Positions 9,469-19,132 of a DNA stretch of 64,000 nt are shown one piece after another; the first letter of the stretch is position 1; every line of letters starts with the position of its first letter. Source of the stretch: an uncultured Caulobacter sp. (lineage in GTDB: Bacteria > Pseudomonadota > Alphaproteobacteria > Caulobacterales > Caulobacteraceae); the NCBI GenBank assembly GCA_913776195.1, contig CAJYMH010000006.1, positions 124,001-188,000 of the forward strand, written 5' to 3'. The position numbers and the translations under genes were made by a program. The notes beneath the pieces are model-generated. The model was not told the DNA's origin. It was given only the letters and a program-made list of their open reading frames with translations, and ran no database searches.

Positions 9469-10789
9469 CGACCGCGTCGAGATGCTCTCGGCCATCGGCG
9501 TCAAATCCATCGACGACCTGTTCGTGGACGTGCCCGCCGCGGCCCGCCGCGCGGGCGTCGTCGATCTGCCGCTGCACGCGGGCGAGCTGGAGGTGGAGCG
9601 CGAGCTGTCCGCCCTGGCGGCGCGCAACCGCACCGCGGGGTCGGGGCCGTTCTTCTGCGGGGCCGGCGCCTATCGCCATCACGTCCCGGCCAGCGTCGAT
9701 CACATCATCCAGCGGTCGGAATTCCTGACCAGCTACACGCCCTACCAGCCGGAGATCGCCCAGGGCACGCTGCAGGTCCTGTTCGAATTCCAGACCCAGG
9801 TCTCGGCGCTTACGGGCCTCGAGGTCGCCAACGCCTCGCTCTATGACGGCTCCACGGGCGCCGCCGAGGCGGTGATGATGGCTAACCGCATCACCCGCAA
9901 GGGCAAGGCGGTGCTGTCGGGCGGCCTGCATCCGCACTATGTCCGTTCGATCGAGACCTTGGCCCACGCGGCCGGCGTGGCGACCGACAGCTTGGCCGCT
10001 GCCGTGGACGCCGAAGCCGCTGTGATCGACGCCATCGACGCCGACACCGCCTGCGTCGTCGTCCAGACCCCCAACGTCTTCGGCACGGTCACCGACGTGA
10101 CCAAGATCGCCGAGGCCGCCCACGCCGCCGGCGCCCTGCTGATCGTGGTGACGACGGAAGCGGTGTCCTACGGCCTGCTGAAGTCGCCCGGGGAGATGGG
10201 CGCCGACATCGCCGTGGCCGAGGGCCAGTCGATCGGCAACGGCCTGAACTTCGGCGGTCCCTATGTCGGCCTCTTCGCCTGCCGCGAAAAGTACATGCGC
10301 CAGATCCCCGGCCGCCTGTGCGGCGAGACCGTGGACGCCGAGGGGCGGCGCGGCTTCGTCCTGACCCTGTCGACCCGCGAGCAGCACATCCGCCGCGACA
10401 AGGCCACGTCGAACATATGCACCAACAGCGGCCTGTGCGCCCTGGCCTTCACCATCCACATGTCGCTGCTGGGCGAGCAGGGCCTGCGCCGTCTGGCCGC
10501 CCTGAACCACGACCGCGCCCGCAAGCTGAAGGCCGCTCTTGCCGCCACACCCGGCGTCGAGGTGTTGACCGAGCGCTACTTCAACGAGATCGCCGTGCGC
10601 CTGCCGCGCGACGCCGCGGAGGTTGTTGAGACCCTGGCCGGCAACGGCGTCATCGCCGGCGTGCCCTATTCGCGCCTGGCCCCGACGGCGGGCATGAACG
10701 ACGTCCTGCTGCTGACGGCGACCGAACTGACGAGCGATGCCGACATCGCCCTCCTGCAAAAGGCCCTGACGAAGGTGATCGCCCAATGA
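9443..10789 (+). CDS. gcvPA: Glycine dehydrogenase (decarboxylating) subunit 1
   Basis: 448 residues. This is the N-terminal-half subunit of the split two-gene P protein, with [15 protein letters not shown] at the start and the conserved [25 protein letters not shown] and [12 protein letters not shown] segments. With GcvPB it decarboxylates glycine and loads the aminomethyl group onto H protein. It overlaps gcvH by 26 bp and gcvPB by 4 bp (ATGA at 10786). Confidence 0.96.
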   Translation: MRYLPLTPDDRVEMLSAIGVKSIDDLFVDVPAAARRAGVVDLPLHAGELEVERELSALAARNRTAGSGPFFCGAGAYRHHVPASVDHIIQRSEFLTSYTPYQPEIAQGTLQVLFEFQTQVSALTGLEVANASLYDGSTGAAEAVMMANRITRKGKAVLSGGLHPHYVRSIETLAHAAGVATDSLAAAVDAEAAVIDAIDADTACVVVQTPNVFGTVTDVTKIAEAAHAAGALLIVVTTEAVSYGLLKSPGEMGADIAVAEGQSIGNGLNFGGPYVGLFACREKYMRQIPGRLCGETVDAEGRRGFVLTLSTREQHIRRDKATSNICTNSGLCALAFTIHMSLLGEQGLRRLAALNHDRARKLKAALAATPGVEVLTERYFNEIAVRLPRDAAEVVETLAGNGVIAGVPYSRLAPTAGMNDVLLLTATELTSDADIALLQKALTKVIAQ

Positions 10790-12372
10790 GCATGAACTCT
10801 GTCGGCCGTCCCACCCGGCCAGAAGCCCCTGCCAACGACGCAGCGACCGCCACCCTGACCGGGGCCACTCTTACTGGAGGGAGGGGTCTGCTGCAGGACG
10901 AGCCCCTGATCTTCGAGTTGGGCGGTTGGGACAAGTCGGGCGTCGACCTGCCCGAGGCCACCGGCGTCGACGACGCCCTGGACGGCCTGCTGCGTCACGA
11001 ACCGATCGGCCTGCCCGGCCTGTCGGAGCCGGAGACCATGCGCCACTACGTGCGCCTGTCGCAGAAGAACCACGCCATCGACCTGGCGCTCTATCCGCTG
11101 GGCTCGTGCACGATGAAGCACAACCCGCGCCTGAACGAGAAGATGGCGCGCCTGCCGGGCTTCTCGGACATCCACCCCCTACAGCCTGTCTCCACGGTGC
11201 AGGGCGCGCTGGGCCTGATGGACCAGTTGGCCCACTGGCTGAAGACCCTGACCGGCATGCCTGCCGTCGCCCTGTCGCCCAAGGCGGGCGCCCATGGCGA
11301 ACTGTGCGGCCTGCTGGCCATCCGCGCCGCGCATGAGGCCAACGGCCAGGGCCACCGCAAGACGGTGCTCGCCCCGACCAGCGCCCACGGCACCAACCCC
11401 GCCACGGCCGCCTTCGCCGGCTATACGGTGAAGGAGATCGGCCAGACCGAAGACGGCCGCGTCGATCTCGCCGACCTTGCGTCGAAGCTGGGTCCGGACG
11501 TGGCGGCCATCATGGTCACCAACCCCAACACCTGCGGCCTGTTCGAGCGGGAAGTGATCGAGATCGCCCGCCTGACCCACGAGGCCGGAGCCTACTTCTA
11601 CTGCGACGGCGCCAACTTCAACGCCATCGTCGGCCGGGTGCGCCCGGGCGACCTGGGCGTCGACGCCATGCACATCAACCTGCACAAGACCTTCTCCACC
11701 CCGCACGGCGGCGGTGGCCCGGGCGCGGGTCCGGTGGTGCTGTCGGAGGCCCTGGCGGCCTACGCCCCCACCCCATGGGTCGTGCATGACGGCGACGGCT
11801 TCAAGCTGGTCGAGCATGAGGTCGAGGAAGCGTCCGCCGCTTTCGGCCGGCTGACCGCCTTCAATGGCCAGATGGGCATGTATGTCCGCGCCCTATCCTA
11901 CATGCTGTCGCACGGGGCCGACGGCCTGCGCCAGGTGGCCGAGGACGCGGTGCTGAACGCCAACTACATCAAGGCCAAGCTGTCCGATGTGATGAGCCCG
12001 GCCTTCCCGGACGGTCCGTGCATGCACGAAGCCCTGTTCGACGACGCCTGGCTGGAAGGCACGGGGGTGACCACGCTCGACTTCGCCAAGGCGATGATCG
12101 ACGAGGGCTTCCACCCGATGACCATGTACTTCCCGCTGGTCGTCCACGGCGCGATGCTGATCGAGCCGACGGAGACGGAGTCTAAGTACGAACTAGACCG
12201 CTTCATCGCCGCTTTGCGCGCCCTGGCCCAGGCGGCCAAGACGGGCGATGTGGACCGCTTCAAGAACGCACCGACCCAAGCGCCCCTGCGACGGCTGGAT
12301 GAAACTCTTGCGGCGCGCAAGCCACGCCTGAAGTGGTCTGCTGTGTCTCCGGCGCCACTGGCGGCGGAATAG
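10786..12372 (+). CDS. gcvPB: Glycine dehydrogenase (decarboxylating) subunit 2
   Basis: 528 residues. The pyridoxal-phosphate lysine is in the conserved [16 protein letters not shown] motif. [20 protein letters not shown] and HPMTMYFPL are also present, as in split-type GcvPB proteins. It completes the P protein with GcvPA. It is the last gene of the operon; L protein (dihydrolipoamide dehydrogenase) is not in the window and is normally shared with the 2-oxoacid dehydrogenases. Confidence 0.96.
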   Translation: MSMNSVGRPTRPEAPANDAATATLTGATLTGGRGLLQDEPLIFELGGWDKSGVDLPEATGVDDALDGLLRHEPIGLPGLSEPETMRHYVRLSQKNHAIDLALYPLGSCTMKHNPRLNEKMARLPGFSDIHPLQPVSTVQGALGLMDQLAHWLKTLTGMPAVALSPKAGAHGELCGLLAIRAAHEANGQGHRKTVLAPTSAHGTNPATAAFAGYTVKEIGQTEDGRVDLADLASKLGPDVAAIMVTNPNTCGLFEREVIEIARLTHEAGAYFYCDGANFNAIVGRVRPGDLGVDAMHINLHKTFSTPHGGGGPGAGPVVLSEALAAYAPTPWVVHDGDGFKLVEHEVEEASAAFGRLTAFNGQMGMYVRALSYMLSHGADGLRQVAEDAVLNANYIKAKLSDVMSPAFPDGPCMHEALFDDAWLEGTGVTTLDFAKAMIDEGFHPMTMYFPLVVHGAMLIEPTETESKYELDRFIAALRALAQAAKTGDVDRFKNAPTQAPLRRLDETLAARKPRLKWSAVSPAPLAAE

Positions 12373-12501
12373 GCGATTAAGTTTCGTTAAGGCGCAACAG
12401 GCGTCCTTTACGGCGCGTTCCGGGGTTCTCATATCCCGGTTTGTCCGCCGCACATCCTGAGTCTATCTGGTGACGCGACGGGTCCTCCCCGTCGTGTCCC
12501 A

Positions 12502-12912
12502 ATGCAGATCGCCCTGACCCTTTCGATGCCGCGCGCACGCCAGTCCGATGACTTCGCCCGAGCCCTGCTCGCGCGCGCGGCGCGTTGGCTGTTGCTCATC
12601 GTGGGCGGGCTGCTGATTTTGGCGGGCTTCCTGATCGCGCCCCTGCCGGGTCCGCTCGGGGTGCCCCTGACCGTGGTCGGGCTGATGCTGGTGCTGCGCA
12701 ACTCGTTCTGGGCGCGCAAGCAGTTCATCAAGGTGCAGCGGGCCCACCCCAAGGTGATCTTCCCCCTTCGCCGCCTGCTTCGCCGCGAGCCGGAGGTTCT
12801 GCAGGTCGCCTGGCAACAGGCTCTACGGATCGAGCGCATCATCCTTCCCCGCCGCTGGCGCGTCGCCGTGCGGTGGCGGCGGTCGCTGCGGCGTCGGGGC
12901 CGCGCGGTTTAA
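12502..12912 (+). CDS. Small PGPGW-like transmembrane protein
   Basis: 136 residues. Two adjacent hydrophobic segments (about residues 28-45 and 52-68) are separated by PLPGPLGVP, which resembles the PGPGW-type putative transmembrane family. The C-terminal half is strongly basic, with many R and K residues, and should face the cytoplasm. No catalytic motif is visible. It lies alone, 130 bp after gcvPB and convergent with the ATP synthase operon. Family placement is from the loop motif only and is tentative. Confidence 0.65.
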   Translation: MQIALTLSMPRARQSDDFARALLARAARWLLLIVGGLLILAGFLIAPLPGPLGVPLTVVGLMLVLRNSFWARKQFIKVQRAHPKVIFPLRRLLRREPEVLQVAWQQALRIERIILPRRWRVAVRWRRSLRRRGRAV

Positions 12913-12938
12913 GCCAAACCGCCTCCCTCTGTCTCCGC

Positions 12939-13076
12939 CCTCCTCGCCCTTGTGGCGAGGAACCCTGTGTCCGCAGTCGCCTGCTTTGGAATTGGTGGGT
13001 GCGGCCTTCGCAGCATCTCGCTCGTGAATCTTGGAGGGACTGACGCAGGGACCCTCGCCACAAGGGCGAGGGAGGC
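12939..13076. repeat. Large imperfect palindromic intergenic element
   Basis: The arms are 12939-12978 and 13039-13076, about 38-40 bases each, with a spacer of about 60 bases. Each contains the core CTCGCCCTTGTGGCGAGG or its complement, followed by CCCTGYGTC. The core itself is a smaller hairpin (CTCGCC...GGCGAG). The element occupies the gap between the PGPGW-like gene and the ATP synthase terminator. This looks like a dispersed palindromic repeat unit rather than a gene, and it differs from the repeat at 2470-2562. Confidence 0.65.
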
Positions 13077-13110
13077 GAACTGTGCGGACGCCCAGCAATG
13101 ACCAAAGAAA

Positions 13111-13138
13111 AAGGGCGTCTCCTTTCGGAGACGCCCTT
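13111..13138 (-). terminator. Rho-independent terminator of the F0 ATP synthase operon
   Basis: A perfect 12-bp stem (AAGGGCGTCTCC at 13111-13122, GGAGACGCCCTT at 13127-13138) closes a 4-base loop. Read on the minus strand, the stem is followed by TTTTTCTTT. It lies 26 bases after the atpF stop. On the plus strand a weaker T-rich tail (ATCTTTT) follows, so it may also serve the convergent gene. Confidence 0.85.
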
Positions 13139-13163
13139 CGATCTTTTCCGTTCAACCCCGCTG

Positions 13164-13661
13164 CTACTGCAGCTTGGCTCCGGCCACTTGCTTGACGGCG
13201 GCGTCGACCAGCGAGTCCGTGCCGCCCAGGCGGGCGACCAGGATCTGCTCGGCGGCGGCCACAGCCAGATCGGCGGCGGCGGCCTTCACGTCGGCGGCGG
13301 CTTCAGCTTCGGCGGCGGCGATCTTGCGTTCCGCCAGTTCGGCGCGACGCTTGATCTGCTCTTCGAGCTTGGCCTGGGCTTCCGTAGCCAGACGCTTGGC
13401 GTCGGCCTCGGCGGCGGCCAGCATCTCGGCGGCCTGACGCTCGGAAGCGTCACGCTGGGCCTTGATGTCGGCGAGCAGGGCCTGGGCTTCGGCGCGCAGC
13501 TTGGCGGCCTCGTCCAGCTCGGCCTGGATTTTGGCCGCATGGCCATCCAGAGCGCCGAACAGCGCGCCGGGCAGCACCTTCAGAACGACCAGCAGGCCGA
13601 AGAAGAGCACCAGGGCGACCAGCACCCAGAACTCGGGGTTGGACAGTTGGAACAACGCCAT
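13164..13661 (-). CDS. atpF: F0F1 ATP synthase subunit b
   Basis: 165 residues. One N-terminal membrane helix (about residues 10-33, [18 protein letters not shown]) is followed by a continuous alanine-, glutamate- and lysine-rich helix of about 130 residues, the peripheral stalk of ATP synthase. It is the last gene of the F0 operon, 10 bp after the b' gene. Alphaproteobacteria carry both b and b' genes, which form a heterodimeric stalk. Compared with the neighbour it is shorter and lacks the N-terminal His-rich leader. Confidence 0.93.
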   Translation of the reverse strand: MALFQLSNPEFWVLVALVLFFGLLVVLKVLPGALFGALDGHAAKIQAELDEAAKLRAEAQALLADIKAQRDASERQAAEMLAAAEADAKRLATEAQAKLEEQIKRRAELAERKIAAAEAEAAADVKAAAADLAVAAAEQILVARLGGTDSLVDAAVKQVAGAKLQ

Positions 13662-13671
13662 GTCCGTCTCC

Positions 13672-14223
13672 TTAAGCCGACAGCTTGGCCAGCGCGGCGT
13701 TCACCTCGGCGGAGGTGGCGGCCTTTCCGGTCAGCTTGGCGGTGATCGCCTGGGCGGTGTCCGACGCGATGGTCTTCACATTACCCATGGCCGCGTCGCG
13801 CGAAGCGCGGATGCGGGCCTCGGCGGCCTCAAGCTTTTCGGCCAGAGCAGCGTCTTCCTTGGCCTGACGCGCGGCGGCTTCGGCTTGCGCCTTGGCCTTC
13901 GCGTCGGCTGCGGTGCGCAGCGCCTTGCCGCGAGCCTCGGCCAGTTCGGCGGCGGCCGCCTGGCTCTGGACTTCGGCTTCGTCGCGCAGCTTGCGAGCGT
14001 CGGCGATGTCGCCGGCGATCTTGTCCGCGCGCTCCTCGATGGCGCCGCCCACCTTGGGCAGCAGCATCTTAGACAGCACCACGTACAGGACGACGAAGAT
14101 CAGGAGCAGCCAGACGATCTGGCCCGCCCAATGCTCGAACTGCAGCTGCGGCAGGCCGCCGGAGCCGTGAGCTTCGGGCGCGCCGGTCGTTTCGGTCACG
14201 CCGTGGTTTTCCGTCGTCGCCAT
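13672..14223 (-). CDS. atpG: F0F1 ATP synthase subunit b'
   Basis: 183 residues. It has a hydrophilic N-terminal leader of about 30 residues, one membrane helix (about 32-50, [18 protein letters not shown]) and a long coiled-coil helix. The LPQLxFxxWxxQIxW pattern before the membrane helix is typical of b' (AtpF'/AtpX) subunits. It forms the peripheral stalk together with the b subunit encoded 10 bp downstream. Symbol atpG is the name used for b' in Caulobacter-type annotation and should not be confused with the gamma subunit. Confidence 0.92.
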   Translation of the reverse strand: MATTENHGVTETTGAPEAHGSGGLPQLQFEHWAGQIVWLLLIFVVLYVVLSKMLLPKVGGAIEERADKIAGDIADARKLRDEAEVQSQAAAAELAEARGKALRTAADAKAKAQAEAAARQAKEDAALAEKLEAAEARIRASRDAAMGNVKTIASDTAQAITAKLTGKAATSAEVNAALAKLSA

Positions 14224-14249
14224 AGGAGGACGAGGTCCCTCTTAAGCGA

Positions 14250-14474
14250 TTAGGAGAACAGGATCAGGAAGGCGATGACGAGGGCGAAGATGCCCAGCGC
14301 TTCGGTCAGAGCCATGCCCAGGAACAGCATCGGGCGCTCTTGAGCGGCTGCCGACGGGTTGCGCAGAGCGCCCTGGAAATAGTTGCCGAACATCACGCCC
14401 AGGCCGACGCCCGCGCCGATCATGCCCAGCATCGCAAGGCCAGCGCCGATGTACTTCGCGGCTTCAGCTTCCAT
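14250..14474 (-). CDS. atpE: F0F1 ATP synthase subunit c
   Basis: 74 residues forming two membrane helices joined by a polar loop with RNPSA. The ion-binding carboxylate is E58 in helix 2 (ALTEALGIFALV), which indicates a proton-type ring; no Na+-site glutamine/threonine pattern is obvious. Helix 1 carries the glycine-rich GAGVGLGVMFG repeat. Its position between the a and b' genes is standard. A 55-bp gap upstream separates it from atpB. Confidence 0.96.
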   Translation of the reverse strand: MEAEAAKYIGAGLAMLGMIGAGVGLGVMFGNYFQGALRNPSAAAQERPMLFLGMALTEALGIFALVIAFLILFS

Positions 14475-14529
14475 TGTCTTAGTCCTTTAGGTCGAATGGA
14501 TGGAGGTAAGAGGTAGTTGGCCGTGAGCC

Positions 14530-15291
14530 TTAGTGGCTGTCCAGGTTCACGACGTCGTTGAGGTACACGCAGGTCAGCACGGCGAACACGAAGGCCTGCA
14601 GGAAGGCCACCATGAACTCCAGCGCCGTCAGGGCGACGACCGAGCTCAGGGCGAGCGCCGAGCCGGCCCAGCCGAGGATGCCGAGCGAGCCCATGGCGAC
14701 CACGAAACCGGCGAAGATCTTCAGCACCACGTGGCCGCCCAGCATGTTGCCGAACAGACGAAGGCCGAGGGTCACGGGACGGATCAAGAAGGACAGGATC
14801 TCGATCGGAACCAGCAGGACGTAGAGCACCGGCGGCACGCCCGACGGGGCGAACAGCTTGAAGAATTTGAAGCCGTTCTTGGCGAAGCCGACGCCGACCA
14901 CGGTGAGGATAACCATCACGCCCAGGGTCAGGGTCACGGCCAGCTGCGAGGTGGCGGTGAAGACCAGGAACATGCCCAGCATGTTCATGAACAGGACGAA
15001 GGAGAACAGGGTGAAGACGAAGGGCAGGTACTTCTTGCCCTCGTGGCCGATGATCGACGAGGTCAGGCTATTGACCAGGCCATAGAGCATCTCGCCCACG
15101 GTCTGCAGGCGGCCGGGAATCACCGCGCCGCGGCCGGCGGCCGCGAAGAACAGGATGACCAGAACGGCGGCGGCCAGCATGGCGGCCACGGAGTTCGTGA
15201 TCGAAAGGTCGACAAGGCCCAGCCCGGGAACGTTCACGGGCGGCAGCTCCACGACCTTCGCGATCTGGAACTGGTGCATCGGATCGGCCAT
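14530..15291 (-). CDS. atpB: F0F1 ATP synthase subunit a
   Basis: 253 residues with five or six membrane helices. The essential arginine of the proton channel lies in LGLRLFGNMLGGHV, and the last helix has FVFAVLTCVYLNDVV. It forms the two half-channels that load protons on the c ring. It starts 5 bp after atpI and is followed by atpE. The F1 genes are not in the window, which agrees with the split F0/F1 arrangement known in alphaproteobacteria. Confidence 0.96.
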   Translation of the reverse strand: MADPMHQFQIAKVVELPPVNVPGLGLVDLSITNSVAAMLAAAVLVILFFAAAGRGAVIPGRLQTVGEMLYGLVNSLTSSIIGHEGKKYLPFVFTLFSFVLFMNMLGMFLVFTATSQLAVTLTLGVMVILTVVGVGFAKNGFKFFKLFAPSGVPPVLYVLLVPIEILSFLIRPVTLGLRLFGNMLGGHVVLKIFAGFVVAMGSLGILGWAGSALALSSVVALTALEFMVAFLQAFVFAVLTCVYLNDVVNLDSH

Positions 15292-15296
15292 CGGCC

Positions 15297-15659
15297 TTAC
15301 GCGTCCCCTGGTTTGGCCCCGACATCGGGACCGTCGTTGGTTTCAGTTGCGGCCTGGTGAGCCGCCTTGGCGCTCATCTGGGATGCGCGACGCACCACCA
15401 GGAACACCGAAAGCCCCGTGCCGATCAGCACGCCGCCGATCAGGCCCCAGGGCCTTGTGCCGACGTAGTGGTCGAGCGCCCAGCCGAGGCCGAGACCGCC
15501 CAATACGCCGCCAAGCAGATCCGCCAGAAGGCGGTAACCGTCGCTCGCCCCCTTCTCCACGGAACCCGCGGGTTTGGGAGCGTCCCTGGCCTCGACTGCG
15601 GCGAGCCGTGCGTCGAGGCTCTTTAGAGCCTCATCGTGCGGTTCGTCGGCCTTGGACAT
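15297..15659 (-). CDS. atpI: ATP synthase protein I (AtpI/AtpZ-like)
   Basis: 120 residues from the ATG at 15659, which follows a GGGAGA-type ribosome site on the minus strand. An upstream extension to 15752 would run through the predicted promoter. There is a polar N-terminus, then two membrane helices (GGVLGGLGLGWALDHYVG and GLIGGVLIGTGLSVFLVV), the AtpI/AtpZ layout. The family helps c-ring assembly or Mg2+ supply to the synthase. It is the first gene of the operon. Confidence 0.88.
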   Translation of the reverse strand: MSKADEPHDEALKSLDARLAAVEARDAPKPAGSVEKGASDGYRLLADLLGGVLGGLGLGWALDHYVGTRPWGLIGGVLIGTGLSVFLVVRRASQMSAKAAHQAATETNDGPDVGAKPGDA

Positions 15660-15725
15660 GGGAGAGGTCAGGTCCGAGTTCGGCCGCGAAAACAATATCC
15701 GCGCCCGGGCTTGATCGCGGCGGAA

Positions 15726-15752
15726 CCTATAGATCGGACCCGTCAGCGTCAA
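15726..15752 (-). promoter_or_regulatory. Promoter of the F0 ATP synthase operon
   Basis: On the minus strand TTGACGC (15752-15746) is followed after 12 bases by TCTATAGG (15733-15726). The -35 matches the Caulobacter housekeeping consensus TTGACGS exactly, and the -10 matches GCTANAWC in about 5 of 8 positions. Spacing lies within the 10-14 range of that consensus. The atpI ATG is about 67 bases downstream. No experimental data; the call rests on pattern and position. Confidence 0.55.
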
Positions 15753-15813
15753 GGCTGGTTAGGGGTTCATTAAGCCCCTGAAAAAGCGAGAGATTTCCCC
15801 TGCGGAAACGAGA

Positions 15814-15844
15814 AAGGCCCTCCTCCGCGCGCGAGAAGGGCCTT
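15814..15844 (-). terminator. Likely terminator of mdh
   Basis: AAGGCCCT (15814-15821) and AGGGCCTT (15837-15844) form an 8-bp stem with a 15-base GC-rich loop, 28 bases past the mdh stop. On the minus strand the stem ends in TTTCTCG, so the T-run is short. It is also located between mdh and the ATP synthase promoter region, a natural place for a terminator. Confidence 0.5.
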
Positions 15845-15871
15845 CTACGATTTCGCGAAATGCGGCGAAGC

Positions 15872-16905
<1,034 letters not shown>

Positions 16906-16990
16906 GCGATGCGCATGCGACGCACTGGACTTTTTGCGCTGCAGCATGCCCGATGGGTGAAAAGCGATAAGTCAGGGGAGACGCGCAGCC

Positions 16991-18031
16991 ATGACCAAGA
17001 CCGATCCGGGCAACTTCTTCGAGGACTTCCACCTCGGCCAGACGCTCGTCCACGCCACGCCGCGAACCGTGACCGCCGGAGACGTGGCGCTCTACACCGC
17101 CCTGCACGGCCCGCGCTTCGCCCTCTTCTCCTCGGACGCCTTCGCCCAGAACTGCGGCCTGCCGGGCGCGCCGCTCGATCCGCTGCTGGTCTTCCATGTG
17201 GTGTTCGGCAAGAGCGTGCCGGACATCAGCCTGAACGCCGTGGCCAACCTGGGCTACGCCGAGGGCCGCTTCCTGGCGCCGGTCTATCCGGGCGACACCC
17301 TGGCGGCCACGTCGGAGGTGATCGGGCTGAAGGAGAACTCCAACGGCAAGACCGGCGTCGTCTATGTCCGCACCACCGGGACGAACCAGCGCGGCGAGGC
17401 GGTCCTGTCCTATGTCCGCTGGGTGATGGTGAGAAAGAACGACCTGTCGGCCCAAGTCGAACAGACGGTCCCCGAGCTGAAGCCCGCCGTCGACGCATCG
17501 GACCTCGTCGTCCCGCGGGGCCTGGATTTCTCCGCCTATGATCACGCCCTGGCGGGTTCGCCTTACGTCTTCGAGGACTACGCCGTCGGCGAGCGGATCG
17601 ACCATGTGGACGGCATGGCGGTGGAGGAGGCCGAGCACGCCATGGCCACCCGCCTCTACCAGAACACCGCCAAGGTCCACTTCAACCAGTTCGAGCGCGC
17701 CAAGGACCCGTCGGGCCGCCGCCTGGTCTATGGCGGGGTGATCATCTCGACGGCGAAGGCGCTCTCCTTCAACGGGCTGCAGAACGCGGGCCTGATCCTG
17801 GGCGTCAACGCCGGCCGCCACGTGAACCCCTACTTCGCCGGCGCGACCGTGTTCGCCTGGAGCCAAGTTCTGGACAAGGCGGACCTGGGCGTCTGCGGGG
17901 CCCTGCGGTTGCGTCTGGTGGCGACGAAGGACCGTATCTGCGAGGACTTCCCGGACAAGGATGACGCCGGCGCCTATCCGGCCGACGTTATTCTGGATTT
18001 CGATTACTGGGCCGCCGTCCCAAAGCGTTAG
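16991..18031 (+). CDS. Mesaconyl-CoA hydratase-like MaoC-family protein
   Basis: 346 residues made of two hotdog halves, each with a MaoC-like layout. The length and FEDFHLGQTLVHATPRTVT start resemble mesaconyl-CoA hydratases (Mch/MeaC), which interconvert mesaconyl-CoA and beta-methylmalyl-CoA in the ethylmalonyl-CoA pathway. Other MaoC dehydratases are possible. Support comes from the malyl-CoA lyase/thioesterase-like gene at 19129 and the neighbouring mdh. The substrate is inferred from family and context. The gene is divergent from mdh. Confidence 0.75.
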   Translation: MTKTDPGNFFEDFHLGQTLVHATPRTVTAGDVALYTALHGPRFALFSSDAFAQNCGLPGAPLDPLLVFHVVFGKSVPDISLNAVANLGYAEGRFLAPVYPGDTLAATSEVIGLKENSNGKTGVVYVRTTGTNQRGEAVLSYVRWVMVRKNDLSAQVEQTVPELKPAVDASDLVVPRGLDFSAYDHALAGSPYVFEDYAVGERIDHVDGMAVEEAEHAMATRLYQNTAKVHFNQFERAKDPSGRRLVYGGVIISTAKALSFNGLQNAGLILGVNAGRHVNPYFAGATVFAWSQVLDKADLGVCGALRLRLVATKDRICEDFPDKDDAGAYPADVILDFDYWAAVPKR

Positions 18032-18038
18032 GGCAAGC

Positions 18039-18464
18039 ATGCTGAACTTCGTCGTCGACCCCGCCTTTCACGCCAGCTCTCACCGCATCGGCGTCCTCGA
18101 CCTGTGCGAGATGCGTCTGCAGGACGACGCGCGCTGGCCCTGGGTGATTCTCGTCCCCCGCATGCCCGGCCTGATCGAAATCGAGGACCTGAAGCCCCGC
18201 GACCGCGCCCAGCTCATGGATGAGGTCGTCTGCGGCGGGACCGCCGTGCGCGCCATCGGCCAGGCCCTGGATATCGCAGTGGAGAAGCTGAACATCGGCG
18301 CCCTGGGCAACATCACGCCCCAGCTGCACCTGCACGTCATCGGCCGCCGCTTCGACGACCCGGCCTGGCCCGGTCCGGCCTGGGGCTACGGCTCGGGCGA
18401 GGCCTATGACGACAAGGCTCGCGCCATCGCCATCCAGGCGGTGAAGGACGCGATCCGGATCTAG
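18039..18464 (+). CDS. HIT-family protein
   Basis: About 141 residues from the ATG at 18039, 7 bp after the hydratase stop; the frame upstream of it is a shadow. The HIT motif reads QLHLHVIGR, so the first His of HxHxH is Gln while the last two are kept. This variant occurs widely in proteobacterial HIT proteins, which hydrolyse or transfer nucleotides. The segment NIGALGNITP before the motif fits the family. The specific substrate is unknown. Its stop overlaps that of the convergent gene by 4 bp. Confidence 0.82.
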   Translation: MLNFVVDPAFHASSHRIGVLDLCEMRLQDDARWPWVILVPRMPGLIEIEDLKPRDRAQLMDEVVCGGTAVRAIGQALDIAVEKLNIGALGNITPQLHLHVIGRRFDDPAWPGPAWGYGSGEAYDDKARAIAIQAVKDAIRI

Positions 18465-19132
18465 CGCCGCCGCTTGCGCTTTGTCGGCTTGCGTTTGCCG
18501 GTGGCCTTCTTCTTGACGGCAGGCGTCTTGGCGGGCGCCGCCCTGGGTGCTCCGGCGACGAAGGGACGGGTCGAGGCGCCGGGCGTATAACTGTCCCAGG
18601 CGGCGGAGATCGGATCGCGCCGCGCCGTCACCGACCGCGCCGCTCCGCCTTCGCGAATCTCGCCAGCCCAGCCCTCGGCGTCGGGGCGCAGCACCAGGCG
18701 CGTCGGCTTCGCCGGGTCGCTTCCCGGCAGGACGGCGACGAGTTCGCCGCCCGTCTCGGTCACCTCGTCCATGACGCCCAGCGCCGCGACGCCGCCGCGG
18801 CGCAGATCGCGCCATGCCCCCTCCAGCCCATTGTCGGGCGTCTGGGAGAATTGCAGGGCGTAGAGTCGCGTCCCGCTCTGGTCAGTCAGAATCCAGCCGC
18901 CGTCCAGCCGCCCGCGCTGGCTCTGGGCCGCGCCGATCCGTCCCTGCACCCGGGCGTCATAGATCGGGCCAACCTCGCTGGGCGGGGCTTCGTAGGGGCG
19001 CTCGATCTGCGGCTGCGGCGCCGGGGCGGCCTCGGCCGCCTCCTCCTCGGGCTGGGCCGGCGGAACGTCCTGCGCCGCCGCCGGCAGAACCAGGGCGGTC
19101 GAGATAAGGAGAGGGAGAAGACCCCGGATCAC
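18461..19132 (-). CDS. Exported hypothetical protein with basic C-terminal tail
   Basis: 223 residues. The signal peptide is MIRGLLPLLISTALVLPAAAQ, cleaved near residue 21. Next comes a proline/glutamate-rich linker (about 22-55), then a compact domain of about 120 residues with QGRIGAAQ, GGWILTDQSGTRLYALQ and GLEGAWRDL. The end is a strongly basic tail rich in K, R and T (the last 25 residues). The domain reads like a ligand-binding or lipocalin-like beta structure, but I do not recognise a named family. It overlaps the upstream lyase-like gene by 4 bp (ATGA), so they are likely cotranscribed. Confidence 0.75.
   Translation of the reverse strand: MIRGLLPLLISTALVLPAAAQDVPPAQPEEEAAEAAPAPQPQIERPYEAPPSEVGPIYDARVQGRIGAAQSQRGRLDGGWILTDQSGTRLYALQFSQTPDNGLEGAWRDLRRGGVAALGVMDEVTETGGELVAVLPGSDPAKPTRLVLRPDAEGWAGEIREGGAARSVTARRDPISAAWDSYTPGASTRPFVAGAPRAAPAKTPAVKKKATGKRKPTKRKRRR

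Noticed and set aside
12373..12395. TTAA-N6-TTAA as a CtrA box after gcvPB
   Set aside because: The CtrA consensus needs a spacer of seven; here it is six and there is no other support.
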